Below are positions 1 to 5,959 of a DNA stretch of 6,473 nucleotides, in pieces (positions within the stretch are counted from its first letter, which is position 1; each line of letters begins with the position of its first letter). The position numbers and the translations under genes are program-made. The stretch spans positions 1-6,473 of the forward strand of contig JAEEPV010000052.1 of the NCBI GenBank assembly GCA_016284975.1, in the 5' to 3' direction. Origin of the DNA: Solobacterium sp. (GTDB taxonomy: Bacteria > Bacillota_I > Bacilli_A > Erysipelotrichales > Erysipelotrichaceae). A model generated the notes under the pieces. The model made no database searches. It was given only the letters and a program-made list of their open reading frames with translations, and was not told where the DNA came from.

Positions 1-2
1 AG

Positions 3-1298
3 GCAGAATTGTTCGAAGGAAAAAACATTTTGGTTCCAAGCTATGCAATCTTAAGCAAGGGAGATGTATCCTGGTATGAACCCTCATTCGATCCCGATCT
101 TCAGCTGTTTCAGGGAAGCGGTTTTGAAACCGTTGCCGACAGTGCATCCTTCAATCGTGAGTATCTTGCCGTCAAATGCCAGAATGAGGTGATTCTCTAT
201 AACCGCACGTCCATGCAGGAAATAAAACGCATCACCTGCGAAGAACAGGAACTGCTGTATCTCCTGCCGGTATCACTGTCTTCCGAAATTCTGCCGGTCA
301 TACGCATCGACAGTATTACCGGTTCGATGCAGGTTGACCGCTATCGCTTCACAGATCTTTCATTGATCGGTTCCATTCCTTTGAAACGGACCGATTATCT
401 TGCCAAAGCCGGAAAATACAAAGCAATCGACAGCTATTTCTCAGAGCGGCAGTACAGTCTCAAGAATATGATCCTGACAGCTTATTACGATGAAACACCG
501 ATAATGGCCATACAGAATGACCGGCTGAGTTATCTCGAAGAATCGGACAGTCTGATCTTCCATACGATCGACCTGCAGAAAGGAGAGGAAGTTTCCATTC
601 CCCTTTCCCTGGAACCCGGCCTGCATGCATATATCGATCCAAGTGATCCAGATGCGCCGTCCTTTATCCTGTCCGGTAATGGCAGTACCGGCATGCTTGC
701 GGTGAGTGATGGAGAATCGGTGTTCCCGGCATTCTTCAATCCGGAAACCGGCGAAATCCAGTATGTAAACGATATCCATCTTTTGAATCTGCTGTTTGCA
801 GAGACTATGGATGGCTCTTTGAAAGCAGTCAGTTCCGATACCGGCATCTGTCTTTTGAATTCCAAAAACGAGGTGACCGCTGAAATCCCCTATCCGGGAT
901 CCACCTGCATTGCACTGTACTTCCATGAAGACCGGCTGATTGCGGTATATGCCGATGACACGCTGTACCAGTATGACCGTAACGGAACCCTGCTTGGCAC
1001 CACCGCACTTTCCGCTTCCACTACAGATGCAGAAAAAACCGCCCGGATCAGCGAAGGAACGGATCAGCTTGTTGTTTTTCTCCAGGACCGTATTGATTTT
1101 GTTGATATTGATGAAGCACCTACTCGTTCCAGTGCTTCTGCGGATGCGCAGGTGCTCGGCTATGATGCAGAAACGGATGAGATCATCGTCTATTCATATG
1201 ACGGTAAGGCGGAGGATACCATCTTCTATCCCGGTATCTTTCATCACTACACAACGGAAGAACTGATTGAAAAAGGCACCCGCGAACTCAAGAAATAA
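3..1298 (+). CDS. C-terminal part of a beta-propeller-like protein of unknown function (5' end outside window)
   Basis: The frame is open from the left edge to a TAA at 1296-1298, so this is most simply the C-terminal ~430 residues of a larger protein. A TTG at 9-11 is the first possible start, with an AGG at 1-3 just upstream, but the preceding frame is also open and I favour a truncated gene. Counting from that TTG, the protein shows repeated short strand pairs separated by acidic turns, for example EYLAVKCQNEVILYNR (51-66), LKAVSSDTGICLLNS (270-284), DRLIAVYADDTLYQYDRNG (308-326), DQLVVFLQDRIDFVD (352-366) and DEIIVYSYDG (390-399). This 'value, then label it' pattern is typical of WD40/YVTN-type beta-propeller blades, but no canonical WD motif is present. 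It ends in a short charged helix (YTTEELIEKGTRELKK), as some bacterial WD40 proteins do. There is no signal peptide or membrane segment in the visible part. Any N-terminal effector or kinase domain would lie outside the window. Convergent with the zinc-ribbon gene; function unknown. Confidence 0.8.
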   Translation, partial: AELFEGKNILVPSYAILSKGDVSWYEPSFDPDLQLFQGSGFETVADSASFNREYLAVKCQNEVILYNRTSMQEIKRITCEEQELLYLLPVSLSSEILPVIRIDSITGSMQVDRYRFTDLSLIGSIPLKRTDYLAKAGKYKAIDSYFSERQYSLKNMILTAYYDETPIMAIQNDRLSYLEESDSLIFHTIDLQKGEEVSIPLSLEPGLHAYIDPSDPDAPSFILSGNGSTGMLAVSDGESVFPAFFNPETGEIQYVNDIHLLNLLFAETMDGSLKAVSSDTGICLLNSKNEVTAEIPYPGSTCIALYFHEDRLIAVYADDTLYQYDRNGTLLGTTALSASTTDAEKTARISEGTDQLVVFLQDRIDFVDIDEAPTRSSASADAQVLGYDAETDEIIVYSYDGKAEDTIFYPGIFHHYTTEELIEKGTRELKK

Positions 1299-1299
1299 C

Positions 1300-1396
1300 A
1301 AAGCCGGGTTTCCCCGGCAATGAATGAATCAGAGATTTCGGGCGAGCGCTTCGCATACCGCATTCACATATGGAGTGGGAAACCCGAAGTCTTTTT
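1300..1396 (-). repeat. Copy A of a duplicated gene tail plus terminator (partner at 4837-4940)
   Basis: This segment aligns with 4837-4940. The shared parts, read on the minus strand, are a GACTTCGGGTTT core, 21 codons of equal length with no indel, the TGA stop, TTCATTCATT, and a GCCGGGG...CCCGGC hairpin followed by a T-rich stretch. From the GAC codon to the stop I count 14 differences in 63 bases (about 78% identity). A 21-base block (1320-1340 versus 4864-4884) is identical. Similarity stops abruptly just past the A-rich stretch, near 1397. In copy B this tail is the real 3' end of the GH5 gene; in copy A it lies behind an unrelated gene. Confidence 0.85.
1303..1318 (-). terminator. Probable intrinsic terminator of the zinc-ribbon gene
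   Basis: The arms GCCGGG (1303-1308) and CCCGGC (1313-1318) form a 6-bp all-GC stem with a 4-nt loop. On the minus strand the stem is followed by TTTGTTATTT, a moderately T-rich tract that overlaps the last codons of the convergent plus-strand gene. It is a diverged copy of the hairpin behind the GH5 gene and has a weaker T-tract. On the plus strand the stem follows the TAA at 1296-1298 by only 4 nt but has no T-run after it. It is therefore best read as a minus-strand terminator, with at most a partial role for the plus-strand gene. Confidence 0.7.
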
Positions 1397-1397
1397 T
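1329..1397 (-). pseudogene. Remnant of the C-terminal tail of a second GH5 glycoside hydrolase
   Basis: Read on the minus strand this encodes KKDFGFPTPYVNAVCEALAR followed by NL and a TGA at 1329-1331. The intact GH5 enzyme ends in EKDFGFTDSRLDPVREELAR followed by NL. Eleven of the 20 residues from the Asp onward are identical and the length is the same. Of the 14 nucleotide differences, 11 fall at codon positions 1 and 2 and only 3 at position 3. That fits drift without coding constraint better than a conserved protein. No upstream part of a GH5 gene (catalytic Glu motifs, NEV, CGEYG) is found near it. The frame continues upstream to the TAG (1419-1421) that ends the zinc-ribbon gene, so readthrough would add 29 residues to that protein. 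I interpret it as a dead gene fragment that travelled with, or was left behind with, its terminator. Confidence 0.6.
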
Positions 1398-1418
1398 TGT
1401 CGAAGATTCTGCGATTCC

Positions 1419-4400
1419 CTATTCGTGATACCAGAAGAAACCTTTGGAAGGAACCTTCGCTTCGGCCGTAAACTCCTGATCATAGGTCACATCATCGATC
1501 GGTTTTTTGTCCGTGGTCATCGCTTCCGTATTGCTCTCCCGTATGGTTGTTGAAACTCCGCTGCCCATGCCCTTCAGCTTTGCCTTTAATTTCAGTTTTT
1601 TCGTGCCGTTTTCCTCCACGACACTTATGGAGAGAACGGTCGAGAAATAATACCCAAGACTGTCCGGGGAAGGATGATCATCAATGCTCAGGGTGATCGT
1701 GTATTCCTCTGTTCTTTCTTCTCTCCGGAATACATTAACCGTATAAGCCCGGTCATTTTGCATATCATATACATCACTCACATAAGACTCCCGGTAGCCG
1801 GAAGAATCCATCGATTTCAGCGGGGTGCTGTTGTCAATTCCATAACAGGTCCATCCCGTCCGGTCATCATACAGATCCTCTTTTTTGAGTTTTCCTTTCA
1901 GCGTATAGGCTTCGTTCCATATCTGAGAGTACTTCCGGCATTTAAAGTCCTTGTAAAACTGCCTCTGGTAATCGATCTCATCTCCCATGTCTTTTTCCGT
2001 TTGTTCCTTATTGATGATCACTTCCGGCATCGTCAGTTCAAAACTGCCATCCGAACGCAGCGAAAAGGTCATTTCTACAGGAGTATTATCCGGCCGGAAA
2101 TCATTGGAAATAAATTTGATGTTCTGCGGTTCAAACTGGCCTTTGACATTCCGGTCGATGACCACCATTGCGTTGATTTTTCCGCCTACGTCCGGCTTTG
2201 TCGGCACATCAATGGAATAAGATGCCGGAGAGATATCCCTGTTCCCTTCCATGTCGGAATTGATAAATATCATTTCCGGGTTTCCCATCATCATGTAATA
2301 GTAATACTTACATGCAAAGACTTCGTTGCTGTCTTCGTTGATGTGAGGATAGAATGCCGGCGGTGTATAAACACCCTTTCCTTTTTCGTTGCCAGGTTCA
2401 AAAAGAGACTGTGCCTGATCCGTGAAATACAGGAATCGCTCATTCGGCTCATAGAGACCATAGCGTTCCGGTGTATAACTGTATGGATACTTTTTTTCCA
2501 GCAGGCCTTCCGTGTCGATGTGGTTCTGTTCCTGCATGAGCCATGGATCGTTTTTCGCATAAGTAACCAGCGGTGATTTGTCAAAATGTTCATCGCTGTT
2601 CAGCATGCCGGTGTCGCGGACCAGGAATACCATATCCGTATTTAAACGGGGCAGTACTTCATTCTGGATCGTCGATTTGATTTCACATTCCGCCTGTGTC
2701 TGATAGGTTTCGATGAGATCCAGCAGGATATCCTGAGTTCCGCTGATGATCGACTCTTTTGTGTGCTTTTTGTACACTTCCGGATCAGCCGGATCTTCCC
2801 ATTCCTTCCAGACCTTCTTTTGGGTTTTTTCATCATAGACTAGCGACCGGTAAGCCTTGTCTACGGTTTCGGTGTATTCACGCCGTTCCTGTTCGGTAAG
2901 GTTCCAGAACGAGTTGACATAGCTGTCATACAATTCGTTGACTTCATCCGGAATCTTTGCCATATCATTTTTATTCCGCTCGAAAATCGTACGCAGTGCT
3001 TTGGCCCATCTGTAACGATCCACCCCATAGGATAAATCCGGTGACCTCGTATCACCCTCCGCCGGTTTTGTCAGCTCATGTCCTTTTTTAATGATGTAAT
3101 ACCGATAGATCCGCTCGGTATTATCCATCGGGCTTGCGCTCAGAAGCGGCTCCGCCTGAGCGTAAGCCTCAAAACCCAGGAAAACCGCAAGTCCAACCCA
3201 TCCTAAGGTTGCGCCGGTAGTGCCTCCTACTATATAACCTGCAGTTCCGATTCCAAGACCCGCAATGTCACCGGCATTGGCTTTCAGCACATCAAGCAGT
3301 TCACCGCCATTAGCCACCTGATAAATAATCCTCGTGCCGGTCAGAATGATTCCAACTATGATCATCCCGCCCTGAATAGTGGTCACGCCGGTATATTTCA
3401 TCATCCTGACGTTCGCTCCGCCAACCAGTCTGTTTGTCAGTTTCAGTCTGGTCAGACCGTCGATCAGTTTCTGGTCCCATGAGGTAACTGGTGTCATCAC
3501 GGTATTTCCATAGCCAAGGCCGAAGCGATTGAGCATGTTCATGAAGTTCGTCACAGCCATGTCATCGGGAATCGTACCGGTTTTAACTACATTAAGAACG
3601 GCCTTGCTTTCCTGCGGCCACGCCAGAAGCTCATGGACTCGCTCATCCACCATGCGGACAGGCTTCTGCAGCTGCGGGTATGGATTACCGTTTTGATCAT
3701 AATCAACCGTATCGAAAATCGTACCTGCCATCTCATAGTTATTTCTGGTATATTTCCTGAACCAGTTCACCAGTTCACTGAATGGTGAAAAATGATCGGT
3801 GTGGATGATATATTCCGAGCCATCCTCGGAAACGGAATAGGAAACCGGTTCCCAACATCCTGCTTCCATGTTGTACCAGACTACACTGCCTTCATATTCG
3901 CCGGCAGTTCTTGGCATGTGAATTTCGACATTGGTCGGAAATTCATGCTGGCCAGAGGCAAGTGAGAAATCATACGTCATCAGTGTATATCCGGTGACAT
4001 TATCCTCTTTTGGCTTCAGAGCTTTAACATTCCATGTGTCTTCTTCATTCTCCAGATTCCATTCTTTGAAATCCGCTCTGAAAGAGCCGGCAGTAACTTC
4101 ATGATTCTCCGCAGAAACTGCCGCGCTCACCAGTACAGGTGTTTCATCCAGTTCCTTCTGGGTGATATCCACGCCGATCAGGAATGGATTCCCCGGAGAA
4201 TTTTCCTCACTCACATCCATTACATACGCATCCGGATCATTTCCAAGCAGCAGGACATCCGGCCTGTCGGAATTCCCGTTACCGTTGTGGCCTCCTGGAG
4301 AGACAGTCGGATACACCGGGAAACCTTCGTGCCCCGGTTCTTTCTTTCCACGCAGAAAACCGGGATACCAGAATCCCGCAATAATGAGCTGTATTACCAG

Positions 4401-4610
4401 CGTAATCGTCAGGGCAGTATCAAGGAAGGACTTCTTTTTTGGAGAAGCGGGTTCCTTGGCAGCGGTCTTCCCGGGTTTCGAAGAAGGCGGCTGCACAGCA
4501 GACACTGGTTTTTGAAAGGTCACAGGAGACCCACATCCGGTACAGAATTTGGCACCGGGAATCAAGGGCTTTCCGCATTTACTGCATACATTGTCCATAG
4601 TCGTTTTCAT
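1419..4610 (-). CDS. Large zinc-ribbon, single-pass membrane protein with an extracellular region and internal glycine zipper; function unknown
   Basis: This 1063-residue protein is not a family I can name. Residues 9-27 are a C4 zinc ribbon of the short Bacillota type (C9-x2-C12 ... C23-x2-C26). Residues 31-60 form a Pro/Ser/Lys linker ending in KKK, and residues 61-86 are a single hydrophobic helix. This order is known from proteins with a cytoplasmic ribbon and an exported C-terminus. Residues 145-282 look like an all-beta domain ending in VVWYNMEAGCWEPV ... HTDHFSPFSEL, reminiscent of ZU5/HFS-type surface modules. Residues 413-433 and 446-480 are hydrophobic; the second holds glycine at 458, 462, 466 and 470 (GxxxGxxxGxxxG), plus G447, G451 and G455. 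Residues 535-665 are charged and helical, 800-866 and 905-1060 beta-rich. Start: ATG at 4610 precedes the ribbon by 8 residues, but the only purine-rich site (AGAGGGAG, 4635-4642) lies 24 nt upstream, too far for normal use, and no in-frame TTG or GTG lies between. M5 is an alternative. It stops at TAG. Confidence 0.88.
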   Translation of the reverse strand: MKTTMDNVCSKCGKPLIPGAKFCTGCGSPVTFQKPVSAVQPPSSKPGKTAAKEPASPKKKSFLDTALTITLVIQLIIAGFWYPGFLRGKKEPGHEGFPVYPTVSPGGHNGNGNSDRPDVLLLGNDPDAYVMDVSEENSPGNPFLIGVDITQKELDETPVLVSAAVSAENHEVTAGSFRADFKEWNLENEEDTWNVKALKPKEDNVTGYTLMTYDFSLASGQHEFPTNVEIHMPRTAGEYEGSVVWYNMEAGCWEPVSYSVSEDGSEYIIHTDHFSPFSELVNWFRKYTRNNYEMAGTIFDTVDYDQNGNPYPQLQKPVRMVDERVHELLAWPQESKAVLNVVKTGTIPDDMAVTNFMNMLNRFGLGYGNTVMTPVTSWDQKLIDGLTRLKLTNRLVGGANVRMMKYTGVTTIQGGMIIVGIILTGTRIIYQVANGGELLDVLKANAGDIAGLGIGTAGYIVGGTTGATLGWVGLAVFLGFEAYAQAEPLLSASPMDNTERIYRYYIIKKGHELTKPAEGDTRSPDLSYGVDRYRWAKALRTIFERNKNDMAKIPDEVNELYDSYVNSFWNLTEQERREYTETVDKAYRSLVYDEKTQKKVWKEWEDPADPEVYKKHTKESIISGTQDILLDLIETYQTQAECEIKSTIQNEVLPRLNTDMVFLVRDTGMLNSDEHFDKSPLVTYAKNDPWLMQEQNHIDTEGLLEKKYPYSYTPERYGLYEPNERFLYFTDQAQSLFEPGNEKGKGVYTPPAFYPHINEDSNEVFACKYYYYMMMGNPEMIFINSDMEGNRDISPASYSIDVPTKPDVGGKINAMVVIDRNVKGQFEPQNIKFISNDFRPDNTPVEMTFSLRSDGSFELTMPEVIINKEQTEKDMGDEIDYQRQFYKDFKCRKYSQIWNEAYTLKGKLKKEDLYDDRTGWTCYGIDNSTPLKSMDSSGYRESYVSDVYDMQNDRAYTVNVFRREERTEEYTITLSIDDHPSPDSLGYYFSTVLSISVVEENGTKKLKLKAKLKGMGSGVSTTIRESNTEAMTTDKKPIDDVTYDQEFTAEAKVPSKGFFWYHE

Positions 4611-4651
4611 AAACCATCTGAAAAACGGTTTACGCTCCCTCTGTTCGTTCG

Positions 4652-4697
4652 GTCGGTATTCCGACTGATATTGTCAACAATTGTTTCGGATCATCCG
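4652..4697 (-). promoter_or_regulatory. Cluster of three perfect dyads with a TTGACA box upstream of the zinc-ribbon gene
   Basis: The ~230 bp between the GH5 terminator and the zinc-ribbon start (4611-4839) has no supportable gene. Within it are three perfect inverted repeats: GTCGG-N4-CCGAC (4652-4665), AACAATTGTT (4676-4685) and CGGAT-C-ATCCG (4687-4697). A TTGACA hexamer on the minus strand (4677-4672) overlaps the middle dyad. This is the expected layout for a promoter with operators, but at 16-18 bp from TTGACA I see only GC-rich hexamers such as GACCGA and no acceptable -10. A transcript from here would have a leader of roughly 40 nt. I call it a candidate control region only. Confidence 0.3.
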
Positions 4698-4836
4698 GGA
4701 TCTGTGACGCGTTCTGCATTTTGCATGAGCAGCTGTACCGGATTCCCGAACGGTTGTGTATTCTCACTGCTGTTATTTTTATTTTATCGTAAGCAACGGT
4801 ATGTGTGATCCCTGAACGTTTACTGAAGAAAAAAAT

Positions 4837-4940
4837 AAAGCCGGGTTTTTACCCCGGCAGTAAATGAATGAATCAGAGATTTCGAGCAAGCTCTTCGCGT
4901 ACCGGATCCAGACGCGAATCGGTAAACCCGAAGTCTTTTT
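4837..4940 (-). repeat. Copy B of the duplicated gene tail plus terminator (partner at 1300-1396)
   Basis: This is the functional version of the repeat: the last ~20 codons and stop of the GH5 gene, its short 3' UTR and its terminator. Relative to copy A it has a longer hairpin loop (7 versus 4 nt), a few extra bases between TTCATTCATT and the hairpin, and a stronger T-tract. The first ~20 codon positions align with copy A without gaps, then similarity ends at the KEK residues just upstream of DFGF. Confidence 0.85.
4840..4858 (-). terminator. Intrinsic terminator of the GH5 gene
   Basis: The arms GCCGGG (4840-4845) and CCCGGC (4853-4858) form a 6-bp GC stem with a 7-nt A-rich loop. On the minus strand the stem is followed by TTTATTTTTTTC. 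It begins about 14 nt after the GH5 stop codon. This is a textbook Rho-independent terminator, which argues that the zinc-ribbon gene downstream is mostly transcribed from its own promoter. Confidence 0.9.
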
Positions 4941-5910
4941 CCTTGTAGTTCCAGAGTGCCCTTCCGATGTGGTACTTTTCAAATACCGTGTGAATATCCT
5001 GCAGCCAGCGCAGCGCATCTTCTGCAGGTGCTCTGTCGATCACACCGTATTCTCCGCAGTACAGCGGGGCATTATTTACTTCTGCCGCCTTCAGCGCAGG
5101 TTCAAACAGCGTTTCGAACAGTTCCGGTCCCTCAACACTTCCCGGAACCTTCGTGATCGCATCCGAAAGATTCTCATGCAGGATTCCGGAAAGCTTCTGA
5201 TACGCGGCTGCAGTCTGTGGATAATGAACAACGATGTCATCCGGCATTTCATCCACCCAGTAAGCTCTCTGGTGGGTGAAGATCAATGGCTCATAACAGT
5301 GGAAGTTGTAGACGATATAGTCATCTTTCGGCGGATTGAGATGCGGAACGCTTGTGACATTGTTATAGCGTACGCCTCCGATCACGATGTATGCCTTCGG
5401 CGCATTGGCACGGATGACATCCACCGCATGATCTGCGATTTCATTCCATTCCCTGATTACCCTGGGAGATACGACTTCATTGAGCAGTTCAAACGCAACC
5501 GTATCACTGTACCTGCCGTACGCTCTGGAAATGCGGTCCCACATCGTATAGAAGCGTTCCTGCAGGGTTTTATCAAAAAAGAATTTCTCCTTGCTGGCTT
5601 CTTTCTCCAGCGGATCAAACGAATATCCATACGTATTATGCATATCGATCAAGAGATTCAATCCGGCATTTCTCGTCCATTCAACCGCTTTGTCGATATA
5701 GGTATAGCCCTCTTCCAGCGCTGCACCGGATTCACTTTCAATCATTATGTAATCCACCGGCAGACGTACATGATCCAGGCCAAGTGCGGCAATCGCTTTG
5801 ATATCCGATTCCGTAATGAATGTATCGTAATGTTCTTTTGTTGTCTCATCCGCCTGGGAAAGCCAGCCGCCAAGATTGACGCCTCTCTGAAAACCTTCAA
5901 ATACTCTCAT
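4873..5910 (-). CDS. Glycoside hydrolase family 5 (cellulase-type) enzyme, probably cytoplasmic
   Basis: The 345-residue protein is a single complete GH5 (beta/alpha)8 barrel of normal length. GH5 enzymes are retaining endo- or exo-beta-glycosidases using two glutamates. Landmarks in order: RGVNLGGWL (9-17), HVRLPVDY with the conserved Arg49, LIDMHN with His91-Asn92, ELLNEV with Asn144 and the acid/base Glu145, YNFHCYEP with His204 and Tyr206, CGEYG with the nucleophile Glu287, and LWNYKEKDFGF with Trp320 lining the active site. All key residues are present, so it should be active. No signal peptide, carbohydrate-binding module or anchor is seen, so it probably trims imported beta-linked oligosaccharides; whether glucan, mannan or another substrate cannot be told from the sequence. 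The start is well supported by AGGAGAG 9 nt upstream. The gene lies 49 bp downstream of the lipoprotein gene and ends in its own terminator. Its 3' end is repeated behind the zinc-ribbon gene. Confidence 0.95.
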   Translation of the reverse strand: MRVFEGFQRGVNLGGWLSQADETTKEHYDTFITESDIKAIAALGLDHVRLPVDYIMIESESGAALEEGYTYIDKAVEWTRNAGLNLLIDMHNTYGYSFDPLEKEASKEKFFFDKTLQERFYTMWDRISRAYGRYSDTVAFELLNEVVSPRVIREWNEIADHAVDVIRANAPKAYIVIGGVRYNNVTSVPHLNPPKDDYIVYNFHCYEPLIFTHQRAYWVDEMPDDIVVHYPQTAAAYQKLSGILHENLSDAITKVPGSVEGPELFETLFEPALKAAEVNNAPLYCGEYGVIDRAPAEDALRWLQDIHTVFEKYHIGRALWNYKEKDFGFTDSRLDPVREELARNL

Positions 5911-5919
5911 AACTGGTTT

Positions 5920-5926
5920 CTCTCCT
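5920..5926 (-). promoter_or_regulatory. Ribosome binding site of the GH5 gene
   Basis: AGGAGAG on the minus strand lies 9 nt before the ATG at 5910-5908. It is a strong match to the anti-Shine-Dalgarno sequence and fixes the GH5 start. Confidence 0.8.
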
Positions 5927-5935
5927 GTTAACCAA

Positions 5936-5944
5936 ACTATACCA
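5936..5944 (-). promoter_or_regulatory. Possible extended -10 promoter for the GH5 gene
   Basis: The minus strand reads TGGTATAGT, matching the extended -10 form TGnTATAAT with one mismatch, in the 49-bp gap between the lipoprotein stop and the GH5 start. No good -35 is found at 16-18 bp; TTGCAC is only 12 bp upstream. The short gap also allows simple co-transcription with the lipoprotein gene, with no terminator between them. Confidence 0.3.
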
Positions 5945-5959
5945 TGACCTGCCGTGCAA

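Noticed and set aside
441..926. 161-codon minus-strand frame inside the plus-strand propeller gene
   Set aside because: Antisense shadow of a frame that is open for more than 1290 bases; no ribosome binding site or family features.
1392..1398. Run of seven A on the minus strand as a slippery frameshift site
   Set aside because: It lies after the TAG stop of the zinc-ribbon gene in a decayed tail, so no ribosome is expected there; no stimulatory structure is placed for it.
1378..1398. T-run on the plus strand as a terminator of the plus-strand gene
   Set aside because: The only stem leading to it is the long-range GGGTTTCCC/GGGAAACCC pairing with a loop of about 60 nt, and several unpaired bases separate it from the T-run. 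The T-run is simply the Lys codons of the GH5-like tail read backwards.
1320..1553. Plus-strand frame beginning with the same MNESEIS as the frame at 4864
   Set aside because: The matching start comes from the duplicated GH5 tail read backwards. It is antisense to the tail remnant and the zinc-ribbon gene, with no ribosome binding site.
1674..2576. 300-codon plus-strand frame inside the zinc-ribbon gene
   Set aside because: Antisense shadow, rich in His, Ile and Arg as expected for reverse-complemented codons. No domain is recognisable.
4692..4727. Possible 11-codon leader peptide on the minus strand before the zinc-ribbon gene
   Set aside because: There is no ribosome binding site, no codon run suggesting attenuation and no terminator hairpin after it.
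4101..4808. 235-codon plus-strand frame over the 5' end of the zinc-ribbon gene
   Set aside because: It lies mostly antisense to a gene with a clear zinc ribbon and membrane helix, and its translation has shadow-like composition.
4864..5931. 355-codon plus-strand reading frame covering the whole GH5 gene
   Set aside because: It is in codon register with the GH5 gene on the other strand and stays open only because that gene avoids TTA, CTA and TCA codons. GH5 has all catalytic motifs and a good ribosome binding site; the antisense product looks like no protein family.
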